From: Streptomyces sp. ISL-36
GTDB lineage: Bacteria > Actinomycetota > Actinomycetes > Streptomycetales > Streptomycetaceae
Length of the DNA: 64,000 nucleotides
Assembly (NCBI RefSeq): GCF_018614205.1
Contig: NZ_JAGGOS010000084.1
Location: 1-64,000, forward strand
Direction of reading: 5' to 3'
Shown here: in pieces, positions 32,094-40,681 of the stretch
Layout of the letters: every line of letters starts with the position of its first letter
Numbering within the stretch: the stretch's first letter is position 1
Program-made: the position numbers and the translations under genes
The notes under the pieces: model-generated
The model's database searches: none
The model's input: only the letters and a program-made list of their open reading frames with translations
What the model was told of the DNA's origin: nothing

Positions 32094-32618
32094 ATGAAGG
32101 CACGTAAGACACTCGTCCGCACGGTGGCCGCGGCCACGGCGGCCGGCGCCCTCGCATGGATGGCGATCACGGGCGCCGGCGGTGCCACCGCAGGCGGGAC
32201 GAACGCGGACACCACCGCGATGAAGGCCATCGCAGATGAAGGCCCGGGCTACGCCATCGAGGACTTCGGCTACCCGAACGCCGACAAGATCCTTGCCGAG
32301 CAGAACATCACCCTCAAGCGAGGCGATGGCCACATCCTCCTCGCCGACTGCGCGAGCGCGACCGACCTCCTGGAGGTCTGGTCCCGCGCCAAGGAGAAGA
32401 TCTGCTTCAAGGTCACCGGCACCACCGGCTACCTGACGCTGGAGATCCCCTCGGTCTTCGCCGTCAAGGGCAACGACTACTCCGCCCAGGTCGACATGAA
32501 GGTCGGCGCGGAGGAGAAGACGTGGGACGTGAACAAGAACTCCTGGACCGCGGTGGGCGAGAGCGCCGACGAGCAGGGCCGCGAGTTCATGCTCATGGAG
32601 ATCCGCACCTCCAAGTAA
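32094..32618 (+). CDS. Small secreted protein of unknown function
   Basis: 174 residues with a signal peptide (MKARKTLVRTVAAATAAGALAWMAITG, cleavage near GGATAG). The mature part has two cysteines (LLADCASATD and KEKICFKVTG) that could pair, and alternating strands (YLTLEIPSVFAVKGNDYSAQVDM, TWDVNKNSWTAVGE) suggesting a beta-sandwich. I recognise no family. It lies 54 bp before the trypsin-fold gene on the same strand; co-transcription and a role as partner or regulator of that secreted protein are possible. Confidence 0.7.
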   Translation: MKARKTLVRTVAAATAAGALAWMAITGAGGATAGGTNADTTAMKAIADEGPGYAIEDFGYPNADKILAEQNITLKRGDGHILLADCASATDLLEVWSRAKEKICFKVTGTTGYLTLEIPSVFAVKGNDYSAQVDMKVGAEEKTWDVNKNSWTAVGESADEQGREFMLMEIRTSK

Positions 32619-32672
32619 CGCCTCCACGGCACCCGTTCGCTTCCCAGGCACCTGTTCACCGAAGGAAAAACC

Positions 32673-34319
32673 ATGCTCGCACCCCGTCTGCGCCCGGCGC
32701 GGACAACCGATCTGCTCGTCGCCGCCACCACGGTCGCCGCAGGCCTGATCTCGGCCGCCCCCGCCCTGGCGGTATCCGGTCCCGAGGCTCCGGCCGACCA
32801 GTACAAATCCGTCGTCAAGCTCAACATCGGCGACGAGGCCAACTCCCGTGCGTGCACGGCGACCCTGGTCGACGCGAACTGGATCATCACGGCCGCCAGC
32901 TGCTTCGCCGCCACCCCCGGTACCTCGGTCCCGGCCGGCAAGCCGGAGCTGAAGTCCATCGCCACGCTGTCCGACGGCAAGGCCGTCGAGGTCGTCGACC
33001 TCGTGCCCCGTACCGACCGCGACCTGGTCCTGGCCCGCCTGGCCACCGGCGCCACCGGTCTCCCGTGGACCAGGTTCGCCCCCGCGGTTCCCGCGGCCGG
33101 CACCGACCTCACCGCCGCCGGGTTCGGACGCACGAAGACCGAGTGGGTCCCCGACAAGCTCCACACGGGCACCTTCACCACCAACGCGTCCGACACCGGC
33201 ACCGTCACCATCACCGGTAAGGGCACCGACGCCATCTGCAAGGGCGACACCGGCGGTCCGCTCCTCAACGCGGCCGGCCAGCTCGTCGGCGTCAACAGCC
33301 GCTCCTGGCAGGGTGGTTGCCTCGGCACTGCGGCCACCGAGACCCGCACCGGGGCCATCGCCGCACGGGCCGACAACCTGAGCGCGTGGTCCGCGGAGGT
33401 CCGCTCGCTGACCGCCGGCTGGAAGACCGAGGCCGTCGTCCAGGCGGGCACCTCCCTCTACCAGGGCATCCGCATGGATGACGGCGCCTGGACCGGCTTC
33501 ACCGACGTCCAGACCAAGGCCGGCAACATCGGCGGCATCCGCACGGCCACCGTCGCCGGGATCAACGGCGACACCCACGTGGTGGCGCTCGGCACCAACG
33601 GCCGGATCTACCACACCATCCGCAAGGCGGACGGCACGTGGGGCACCTTCGGGGACGTCTTCGGCGAGGCCGGCGCGCTCACCAACGTCACCCAGGTCTC
33701 CGCCGTGTCCACCGGCACCGAGATCCAGGTGGTCGCGGTCTCCAACGGCAAGGTCTTCCACACCGTGCGCCGCGCGAACGGCACCTGGGCCCCCTTCGGT
33801 GACGTCGCCTCCGTGAGCAGCCCCATCAGCGGCGTGACCTCGATCGCCACCGCCAACACCGGCGGCGAGCTCCAGGTCATCGCCGTCACCGGCGGCAAGG
33901 CCTACCACACCCTGCGCGCCACCGCCGGCCACTGGACCGTCTGGGGCGACGTCGCCCAGGCCGCCGGCGCCACCGGCCCGATCACGTCCGTGGCCATGGC
34001 CGGCATGAGCAGCAACGCCCACGTCATCCTCGCCACCGACAACGGCACCCGCCAGTACCACACCGTCCGCCTCGGCAGCGGCTCCTGGAGCCCGGTCAAG
34101 GACCTGACCGCGCACCTCGGCAACATCACCGTCAAGTCGGTGGGCGCGGCCGGTGTCGACCGCGACGTCGACATCGCCTTCACCACCAGCGACAACCGCG
34201 TCGTGTTCACCAGCCGCAACACCGCTGGCGCCATCTTCACCAACCCGGTCACCGTGCCCACGATCCAGGGCATCGCGGCCACCCCGCTCGGCTCCATCGC
34301 CCTCGCCGGCACACTCTGA
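32673..34319 (+). CDS. Secreted trypsin-fold protein with substituted catalytic residues and a beta-propeller
   Basis: 548 residues; ATG at 32673 after GAAGGAAAAACC. Signal peptide ends near SAAPALA. Residues about 40-240 have the S1 chymotrypsin fold (CTATLVDANWIITAASCF, RDLVLARL, CKGDTGGPLLNAAGQLVGVNS). The His of TAAHC is Ser (TAASC) and the Ser of GDSGGP is Thr (GDTGGP); only the Asp remains. Several Streptomyces secreted homologues, as I recall them, share these changes, so this is a conserved non-standard form. It is probably a pseudo-protease or binding domain. Residues about 250-548 repeat a motif such as GRIYHTIRKADGTWGTFGDV / GKVFHTVRRANGTWAPFGDV five or six times, typical of a beta-propeller or lectin-like module. 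Confidence 0.85.
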   Translation: MLAPRLRPARTTDLLVAATTVAAGLISAAPALAVSGPEAPADQYKSVVKLNIGDEANSRACTATLVDANWIITAASCFAATPGTSVPAGKPELKSIATLSDGKAVEVVDLVPRTDRDLVLARLATGATGLPWTRFAPAVPAAGTDLTAAGFGRTKTEWVPDKLHTGTFTTNASDTGTVTITGKGTDAICKGDTGGPLLNAAGQLVGVNSRSWQGGCLGTAATETRTGAIAARADNLSAWSAEVRSLTAGWKTEAVVQAGTSLYQGIRMDDGAWTGFTDVQTKAGNIGGIRTATVAGINGDTHVVALGTNGRIYHTIRKADGTWGTFGDVFGEAGALTNVTQVSAVSTGTEIQVVAVSNGKVFHTVRRANGTWAPFGDVASVSSPISGVTSIATANTGGELQVIAVTGGKAYHTLRATAGHWTVWGDVAQAAGATGPITSVAMAGMSSNAHVILATDNGTRQYHTVRLGSGSWSPVKDLTAHLGNITVKSVGAAGVDRDVDIAFTTSDNRVVFTSRNTAGAIFTNPVTVPTIQGIAATPLGSIALAGTL

Positions 34320-34338
34320 TCCCGACCCGGCTCTTCAC

Positions 34339-34383
34339 GCCCGCCCACCCGCCCCCGTCCACCGCGGGGGGTGGTGGGCGGGC
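34339..34383 (+). terminator. Hairpin after the trypsin-fold gene
   Basis: GCCCGCCCACC (34339-34349) pairs perfectly with GGTGGGCGGGC (34373-34383), 20 bp after the stop. The right arm is part of a 26-bp direct repeat, so a second copy at 34411 can compete for the same left arm. Confidence 0.6.
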
Positions 34384-34436
34384 ACAGCCATGGCTGACCC
34401 CGCCCCCTACGGGGGTGGTGGGCGGGCACAGCCATG
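34367..34436 (+). repeat. 26-bp direct repeat, two copies
   Basis: The 26-mer beginning GGGGGTGGTGGGCGG and ending CACAGCCATG occurs exactly at 34367-34392 and 34411-34436, 44 bp apart from start to start, in non-coding DNA. Confidence 0.85.
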
Positions 34437-34440
34437 ACCG

Positions 34441-34505
34441 GACTGTCCGGCTGTGAACAGCCCGCCGTGTGACGGAGTGCCCGGGCGGGCCACAGCCGGA
34501 CAGTC
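34441..34505. other. Long nested palindrome (15-bp outer stem)
   Basis: GACTGTCCGGCTGTG (34441-34455) and its exact complement (34491-34505) enclose an inner pair GCCCGCC / GGGCGGGC. The structure could act as a strong bidirectional terminator or be the footprint of a small repetitive element. It lies upstream of the M6 peptidase operon; 34506-34804 holds no supportable gene and must contain that operon's promoter. Confidence 0.65.
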
Positions 34506-34804
34506 GGGGCACGCGCCGTTGGATCATCCCGCGTGTGATCACGAGCATCGCGTCGTCGGGCAGCAGCGACCTGTTCCGGCCTGACACTCGCCGAGGACGA
34601 CGCCGTGGGCGGCGCGACATCGCGAGGGACGTGCCTGTCGGAGGCGGGAGAACGCGGACCGGGGGGCGACTCGTTCGGCGCAGCACATTTTGCGGGCGGC
34701 GCTTGCCCTTGGGGACATTGGAAGGCGAGGACAGCCGCAGTCGATGTCCAAGAGCCGGGTCTTCCGGCGTGCGGACCTGTGGCAGGCCGATGAGGGAGGG
34801 CGAC

Positions 34805-36616
34805 GTGCCCGAGCGCCTTGAGGAGTGGACTGCCACCGCAGCGTGGGCCGACTTCTGTGCCGTTGCCCCCAGTCCTGAACTCCGTCGGCGGATCCAGGAC
34901 GAGATGGCATCGCTCCAGTTGCCGCACGCAGGGCTTGCCGAGCTCGCCAGGTTGGGGCGATCGCCTCGCTGGCCGGGATTCGACGACGGTCTGATCTATC
35001 CGCCGGGGGAGTTCGCCCCGGGCACTCCGTCCGCCACGATCCGCTCCGCCGCCGCCGAACGAGCCCCCCTGCAAGGCAAGCTGAAGATCGCCGTCATCAT
35101 GGTGGACTTCTCCGACCGGGCGATGGGTGTCGGTGTCGAGCATGTCCGGGACCTGTTCTTCTCGGAGGGCAAGCTTCCCAACGGAAGCGTCCGTGAGTAC
35201 TTCCGCGAGGTGAGCGGGGGCAAGGTCGAGCTGGAGGGCACGGTGGTTCCGACCGTCCGCCTCCCCAAGGAGCTGACCTGGTACGCCCATCACAACTTCG
35301 GCGTCGGCCGCGGTGGCCAAGGCCCCGCGCGGGCTCCCCAGATGGCCGACGACGCCGTGGTGAAGGCCAACCCGGTCCTGGATTTCAAACCCTTCGACAA
35401 CGACGGCAACGGGTACATCGAGGCCATCGTCGTCGTGCACGCGGGGCCGGGAGCCGAAAGCACCGGAAACCCGCAGGACATCTGGTCGCACAAAGGAGTA
35501 CTGCCGGCGGCCAGGCCCGTCGACCGCGTCAAGGCCTACGGCTATATGGCGGTCGGCGAGGACGCCACGATCGGCGTCTGCGCCCATGAGCTCGGGCATC
35601 TGCTGTTCGGTCTGCCCGATCTCTACGACCCGGACGACAGTTCCATGGGCATCGGCAACTGGTGCCTCATGGGCACCGGCTCCTGGACGGGCGACGGCGG
35701 GGAAGTGCCCGTGCATCCGTCCGCCTGGTGCAAGCTCAACCAGGGCTGGGTGACCCCTTCCGTGGTCAGCTCGTCGGGTGAGGTGTCCTTCACCGACGTG
35801 AAGACCTCCCGCGTGGTGCACCGGCTGTGGACCAACGGGGCCAGCGGCCAGGAGTACTTCCTGATCGAGAACCGCCAACGGGTCGCATACGACGCGGGCC
35901 TGCCGGGTCATGGGCTGCTCATCTGGCACATCGACGAGAGCCGGCCGGACAACTCGGACGAGAACCACCTCAAGGTGCGGCTCGTACAGGCGGACAACAA
36001 GCGTGATCTCGAACTGAGGCAGAACACAGGCGACCAGGGGGACCCCTATCCCGGCTCCACCGAGAACGTCGCCTTCTCCGCCACCAGCAAGCCCACCTCC
36101 CACTCCCACGCGGGTGGGTCCACGCTCGTCGCTGTCACGGGGATCTCGGGATCCGGGCCGACGATGAAGGCCAAGGTCAGCGTCAGCGGTGGGAAGGACC
36201 AGACCAAGGACAGCAAGGACAGCAAGGACAGGAAGGACAACACCAAGGACGGCCACAAGGACGGGGGGGAGGGCGGCGGCGGGGGTGGTGGGGGTGGCGG
36301 CGGCAAGACCAAGGACCATCCGTTCGCCCCAGGCAGAAAGGGAGGCACGGAACTCGAAGTGGCCCCCTACTGCGCGGGTGAGCCAGGCGCTCTCAGCACC
36401 CTGATCCTCGAACTGCAGGCCCGGGTGACCGCACTTGAGCAGACGGTCGCCGGGACCGTCGACGAGGACGAGGGCGAGCCCTTCATCGGTGCTGCTCTCC
36501 GTCCCGATCTCACCGCGGGGCCGCAGTACGACCGCGACGACGACAGCCTGCGGCGTTCTGCCGAGGCGGGCGACCCACTGGCCAAGCGGGCGTTCGACAG
36601 CAGGCCGGGACAATGA
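34805..36616 (+). CDS. M6-family metallopeptidase without signal peptide
   Basis: 603 residues from the GTG at 34805, directly behind GAGGGAGGG; ATG at 34790 is the alternative. The core (about 80-420) opens LKIAVIMVDFSD and contains VCAHELGHLLFGLPDLYD (His261, Glu262, His265), the M6 immune-inhibitor-A-type zinc site, plus a likely calcium loop FDNDGNGYIEA. M6 enzymes are normally exported, yet no signal peptide or membrane helix is visible. A Lys/Asp-rich stretch (DSKDSKDRKDNTKDGHKDGG) and a poly-glycine run separate a C-terminal part with a short coiled coil (LSTLILELQARVTALEQTVAG). The stop overlaps the next gene (ATGA). It heads a three-gene operon converging on an eCIS cluster; delivery by that device would explain the missing leader, but this is inference. 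Confidence 0.85.
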   Translation: MPERLEEWTATAAWADFCAVAPSPELRRRIQDEMASLQLPHAGLAELARLGRSPRWPGFDDGLIYPPGEFAPGTPSATIRSAAAERAPLQGKLKIAVIMVDFSDRAMGVGVEHVRDLFFSEGKLPNGSVREYFREVSGGKVELEGTVVPTVRLPKELTWYAHHNFGVGRGGQGPARAPQMADDAVVKANPVLDFKPFDNDGNGYIEAIVVVHAGPGAESTGNPQDIWSHKGVLPAARPVDRVKAYGYMAVGEDATIGVCAHELGHLLFGLPDLYDPDDSSMGIGNWCLMGTGSWTGDGGEVPVHPSAWCKLNQGWVTPSVVSSSGEVSFTDVKTSRVVHRLWTNGASGQEYFLIENRQRVAYDAGLPGHGLLIWHIDESRPDNSDENHLKVRLVQADNKRDLELRQNTGDQGDPYPGSTENVAFSATSKPTSHSHAGGSTLVAVTGISGSGPTMKAKVSVSGGKDQTKDSKDSKDRKDNTKDGHKDGGEGGGGGGGGGGGKTKDHPFAPGRKGGTELEVAPYCAGEPGALSTLILELQARVTALEQTVAGTVDEDEGEPFIGAALRPDLTAGPQYDRDDDSLRRSAEAGDPLAKRAFDSRPGQ

Positions 36617-37446
36617 TCCGCCCCGTCGTCGTCCTCGCGGACCAGCACGACACCGGAGCCACGGCCGTGGTCTCGGCCCTGACCGGACATGGCGGACCCG
36701 ACCGGGTGACCGTCGTACGCCCCCATGAACTCGCCCGTGCCCGGTGGCAGCACCGCGTGGACGCGAAGGGCGCGACGACCACGCGGATCGTCCTACCCGA
36801 CGGAGGGGTGCTCGACGACCGGAACATCGGTGCCGTACTGCACCGGATGCCCTATGTGCCGCCCATGGGATTCCTGGCCGCCCAGGTCAAGGACCGCCAT
36901 TACGCGACGGCGGAACTGCACGCACTCGTCGCCAGCTGGCTGCACGGCATCGCCTCCCGCGTCGTCGGTCCTGTCATGACCTGCCCCGCCCCCGCCGCAC
37001 AGATGTCCGAGTCGATCGTGCACTTCCACGCCTGGCAGTGCGGACTGCCCGTTGTCCGTCGCTCCAGCGCCACGCGGGCCGGACTCCTCGATCCGACCGT
37101 CACCGGCGAGAGGCTCGTCGCCCTGATCGACTGGCCCGGCGGGAGCTCCGCCCGGGTCCCCCTCATGAAGCTGCCCGAAGAGCCGAGGTCGGAAGCGCGG
37201 CGGCTGCTGATCGCGGGCGACCGGGTCATCGGCGCGGGGGCCGAGGAATACGGGGACGCCTGCCGCCGACTCGCCGCGCGCCTCGGGACGACGCTGGCGG
37301 AGGCGCACATGGTAACGGTGGGAGACCGGCCGGCTCTCGCCCGGGTCGACCTCTACCCACGCCTGGACATGCCGAGCCACGCCGACGCCGCGGCCGATCT
37401 GCTGCTGACCGTCGAAGCGCGGTCCCGGGCGGTGAGCATTCGGTGA
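36613..37446 (+). CDS. Unknown protein coupled to M6 peptidase and ATP-grasp ligase
   Basis: 277 residues, starting in an ATGA overlap with the peptidase and ending in a GTGA overlap with the ATP-grasp gene. I recognise no domain. An N-terminal Rossmann-like beginning (VVVLADQHDTGATAVVSALTGHGGPDRVTVVRPHELARARW) and GGVLDDRNIGAVLHRMPYVP resemble the pre-ATP-grasp half of RimK-type ligases. Residues AQMSESIVHFHAWQCGLPVVRRS may be its active region. The overlap at both ends implies fixed stoichiometry with its neighbours. A partner or substrate-recognition subunit of the ligase is plausible. Confidence 0.7.
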   Translation: MIRPVVVLADQHDTGATAVVSALTGHGGPDRVTVVRPHELARARWQHRVDAKGATTTRIVLPDGGVLDDRNIGAVLHRMPYVPPMGFLAAQVKDRHYATAELHALVASWLHGIASRVVGPVMTCPAPAAQMSESIVHFHAWQCGLPVVRRSSATRAGLLDPTVTGERLVALIDWPGGSSARVPLMKLPEEPRSEARRLLIAGDRVIGAGAEEYGDACRRLAARLGTTLAEAHMVTVGDRPALARVDLYPRLDMPSHADAAADLLLTVEARSRAVSIR

Positions 37447-38462
37447 TCGTCTTCTACGGCTGGCAGAACGAAACCCCCCTGGCACAGGCGATCCAGGCCG
37501 CGCGGCAGGCGGGCGCCGACCACCACGTCGTGGACCAGGCCCAATTGCATCGGTACGACCTGATGACACGGTTGCCCGAGAGCGACGGTTGGCTGGCCGC
37601 CGACGGTGTACGGATCGCTCTGGACGAGATCACGGCCGTCTACGCGCGCCCCCTCCACCCGCCGGCGCACGCCAAGGACCCCGCGGAACGCGCCCGCGTC
37701 GCCGCCCTCCACCAGGAGTTCGTCGACTGGCTCGACCGCGCACAGGCGCTCGTGCTCAATCGCCCACAGGCCATGGCGTCCAATGCCTCCAAGCCCTACC
37801 AGTCACAGTTCATCGCCGCCGCCGGATTCCTCGTACCGGAGACCCTGGTGACCAACGACCCGGACGACGTGCGGGAGTTCCAGGCATGCCACGGCCGCGT
37901 CGTCTACAAGTCGCTGAGCGGTGTGCGCTCCATCGTCCGCGAACTCGGCCCGGCCGACATGGACCGGCTGGATCGGGTGCGCCGGCTGCCCACCCAGTTC
38001 CAGGAGTACGTCCCCGGCACCGATGTGCGGGTCCACGTCGTGGGAGAGCGTACGTTCGCCGCGGAGGTCGACTGCGCGGCGACCGACTACCGGTACGCGG
38101 CCCAGGACGGACTGGAAGCCGTCCTGAGGCCGCGTGAACTGCCCGCCGACGTGGCCGCCCGCTGCGTCCGGCTGGCCGGGGACCTCGGCCTTCCCTTCGC
38201 CGGGCTCGACCTCAGAGTGCGGCCGGACGGGGGGTGGGTCTGCTTCGAGGCGAACCCGATGCCCGCGTACAGCTACTTCCAGGACGCTGCGGGCCTGCCC
38301 ATCTCCACGGCACTCGTCGATCTGCTGGCCGGGGCGGCGCGTCACCCGTGCTTGACCGTGAACCAGAGCTCGAACGTGCCGCCGTTGCGGTCGTCCCCGC
38401 TGGGCATCCGCAGATTCGAACGACGAGTCTCGGGATCGAGGAACACGTCTCCGTCGAGGTAG
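37443..38462 (+). CDS. RimK-type ATP-grasp ligase
   Basis: 339 residues from the GTG at 37443 (GTGA overlap). ALVLNRPQAMASNASKPYQSQFIAAAGFLVPETLVTND is the typical entry to the ATP-grasp core. RVVYKSLSGVRSIVREL contains the ATP-binding Lys, and LDLRVRPDGGWVCFEANPMPAY carries the metal-binding Glu/Asn. Such enzymes join a carboxylate to an amine, for example in ribosomal-peptide macrocycles or amino-acid tailing. No precursor peptide is recognised. The last 40 residues (after LLAGAARHP) look non-native. They are encoded in the 121-bp region where the gene overlaps the convergent DUF6519 gene, so the ancestral stop may have been lost. Confidence 0.85.
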   Translation: MIVFYGWQNETPLAQAIQAARQAGADHHVVDQAQLHRYDLMTRLPESDGWLAADGVRIALDEITAVYARPLHPPAHAKDPAERARVAALHQEFVDWLDRAQALVLNRPQAMASNASKPYQSQFIAAAGFLVPETLVTNDPDDVREFQACHGRVVYKSLSGVRSIVRELGPADMDRLDRVRRLPTQFQEYVPGTDVRVHVVGERTFAAEVDCAATDYRYAAQDGLEAVLRPRELPADVAARCVRLAGDLGLPFAGLDLRVRPDGGWVCFEANPMPAYSYFQDAAGLPISTALVDLLAGAARHPCLTVNQSSNVPPLRSSPLGIRRFERRVSGSRNTSPSR

Positions 38463-40681
38463 CGGTCGCGATGACTGGACATGATCGTGTTGCCCTTGAC
38501 GACCAGACGGCACCACAACACGGGATCCAGCTGCAGATTCACGAGTCGCGTCTGTACTCGCCGGACCAACGTGGCGGCGGAGTCCGTGGGTGTCCACACG
38601 AGCGTGTACACATCCTCATCGCTGCCGCCTGCCTCGATCTTGTACGTGACGTCCCCGTCCAGGGTGATCGCCTGGTAACCGGCGATTCCGCGGGTCTCCC
38701 ATTGCTGCATGTCGCTGCTGGTGAGGGGATAGGGCAGGTCGAGGACGACGAAACAGTTGAGCCGGGTCACGGTCGCCGGATCCAGTGCCTCGGACACCGT
38801 GACCACGATGCCCGCCTCGAGGTTGCTCGCCATGATGCCGAAGGCCGGCATCGGGAGCGTGGGATCCGGTTCGATGGGCTGCCGGCCGGGTCCGACATCC
38901 GTGATCTGGACGCCCTCCTGCTTGGGCAAGCCGCCGGAGGGCCTGACGCACAGTTTGTCGATCGCGTCCTGCACCGTCGTCACGTCCAGCAGATCCGGGC
39001 AGGTGTTGTTTCCGTCGTACGCCGTGCGGTGTGCGGTCAGGAGCGAGGCGGTGAAGTCCACGGGCAGCCCCGTGGGATTGCCGGCGCGATCCAGTAGTTC
39101 GGCTCGGGCGATCTGGACGTCCGTCCCGGAGTCCACGCTCCAGTCGACGCTCGCGAGGCCTTGGTCGTTGGTCGTGACGACGGGCGGTGTCCCGACGGAA
39201 AGTGTGCCGCCGCCGCGGGTCACCGTGAATCGGACCTTGGCTCCCTTGACCGGGATCCCGCCGTTGGAGACGCCCACCACGAGAGGTGCGGGGACGATCA
39301 CGAGCGCCGCACCGGCTTGAACCGTCTGGCCGTCGCCGCTGACCGCGCGCAGTGTCATCAACTGGGTGAGGTCGGGGAAAAGTTCACGGCAGTCGTGGAC
39401 GTCGCTCCAGACGGCGCCGTCGTAGCTCACCGTGGCGAGCTTCGCGAAGCGGTGCCGGATTCCCTTGGGGGGCTGTTGCCGCGGCTTGCCGTCGGCGGTT
39501 CGCGGCCAGATCACGTCGCCGAGCCGGGTGCGCGCGGGGACGAGCCAGTAGTCGCCCGTACGGTAGGTGACGCCCTGCGCGAATCGGATCCGGATGCCCG
39601 ACTCCAGCAGACTCCACTCGTCGGCCCCGGTGGCGACCGGCACCGTGCCCTGCGAGTCCCAGCGGCGGACGCGGGGCCCGGCCGGATAGGACTCGTGCTT
39701 CAGGTCGTCCGGAAGGGTCGCGGGGAGGCCGTCGATCTTGAGGCGGTTCCCGCGCACATCGGCCAGCCTCACCAGCTTGCCCGGCCGGCCCAGCAGTTCG
39801 CGTGTGTCATCCGTCAGTTCGACGGTCATGCCCGTGGTGAAGCCGACGACACCGTCCCTCCCGGGGTCGGCCACGGTGATGAACCCCTCGGAGTCGGGGC
39901 CCGACACCCACGATGCCGCCGTGGCGGCGTTGTCCCGGGCCCACACGGCCGTCGCCGTAGCCGCGGGACCGCCCTGATGGATCTCGACGCGGTAGTGCTG
40001 GTTCTCCGGCCCGCGGAAGCCGCCGGTGGCCGGCACGTAACACGGTCCGCTGCCCTCGTCGGGGTCGTCCGTCCGCACTTCGAGGAGACCGGTGGACGCG
40101 GCGGTGAGGGCCTTCCAGCCCGCCGTCTCCAGGTCGCAGCCCGCCCCGGTACCGCCGACGTCGCCGAGGCGCAGCAGCCCCACCTGCCAGACCGTCTTGA
40201 GACGTGTGGTGGTGTCGGCTCCGCCGAGGGCGACCTCCCGGATGTGGTTCTCCTCCAGGGCGGTGCGGTGCAGGTCCCAGGCGTGCACGAAGGCCAGGTA
40301 GCGGCCGGCCGTGGCCGGACCGTCCTTCAGCGACCCGTCGTCGTTGTGCACGACGCCTTTGGCCGGCAGGTCCGGCTGCTTCCAGACGGACGTCCCCGAG
40401 GGGAGCCCCTCGTTCTCGAGGAGGTAACCGTCGACGTAGTAGTGCCCGTTCGAAAGCAGCAGGTCCTTCCCGTCGCTGCTGATCGTCAGGCCGAAGGCGG
40501 CCGCCGACGCCGGGCCGCCGGCCGGGCCGAGCAGGTCGGCACCGGTCGATGAACGCAGATGGTCGACAATGTCCTGCTGCTCGTTCCAGTCCGCGTCCAG
40601 ATCCACGCGCCCCTGCTGCCGGAGGACTTGACGGAAGTGGCGCGTGGGGTCGAAGGACGAACGGCTGATGTCGGCTTTCAC
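38342..40681 (-). CDS. eCIS-associated DUF6519 protein
   Basis: 779 residues from the GTG at 40681 (GTGA overlap with the preceding gene). The N-terminus KADISRSSFDPTRHFRQVLRQQGRVDLDADWNEQQDIVDHL is the DUF6519 hallmark, found at the distal end of eCIS and phage-tail-like operons. A middle part rich in strands (TYRTGDYWLVPARTRLGDVIWP, HRFAKLATVSYDG) precedes an Ig-like stretch (VVGVSNGGIPVKGAKVRFTVTRGGGTLSVG). The C-terminal beta domain ends GGTFELWFTVKHG. A role as tail fibre, receptor binding or baseplate decoration is inferred from position and beta-rich make-up. It is the last gene of the operon and overlaps the convergent ATP-grasp gene. Confidence 0.8.
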   Translation of the reverse strand: MKADISRSSFDPTRHFRQVLRQQGRVDLDADWNEQQDIVDHLRSSTGADLLGPAGGPASAAAFGLTISSDGKDLLLSNGHYYVDGYLLENEGLPSGTSVWKQPDLPAKGVVHNDDGSLKDGPATAGRYLAFVHAWDLHRTALEENHIREVALGGADTTTRLKTVWQVGLLRLGDVGGTGAGCDLETAGWKALTAASTGLLEVRTDDPDEGSGPCYVPATGGFRGPENQHYRVEIHQGGPAATATAVWARDNAATAASWVSGPDSEGFITVADPGRDGVVGFTTGMTVELTDDTRELLGRPGKLVRLADVRGNRLKIDGLPATLPDDLKHESYPAGPRVRRWDSQGTVPVATGADEWSLLESGIRIRFAQGVTYRTGDYWLVPARTRLGDVIWPRTADGKPRQQPPKGIRHRFAKLATVSYDGAVWSDVHDCRELFPDLTQLMTLRAVSGDGQTVQAGAALVIVPAPLVVGVSNGGIPVKGAKVRFTVTRGGGTLSVGTPPVVTTNDQGLASVDWSVDSGTDVQIARAELLDRAGNPTGLPVDFTASLLTAHRTAYDGNNTCPDLLDVTTVQDAIDKLCVRPSGGLPKQEGVQITDVGPGRQPIEPDPTLPMPAFGIMASNLEAGIVVTVSEALDPATVTRLNCFVVLDLPYPLTSSDMQQWETRGIAGYQAITLDGDVTYKIEAGGSDEDVYTLVWTPTDSAATLVRRVQTRLVNLQLDPVLWCRLVVKGNTIMSSHRDRYLDGDVFLDPETRRSNLRMPSGDDRNGGTFELWFTVKHG

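Noticed and set aside
34249..34836. 195-codon minus-strand frame before the M6 operon
   Set aside because: Its text reflects the repeats and palindromes in the region; no domain, start signal or conservation argument.
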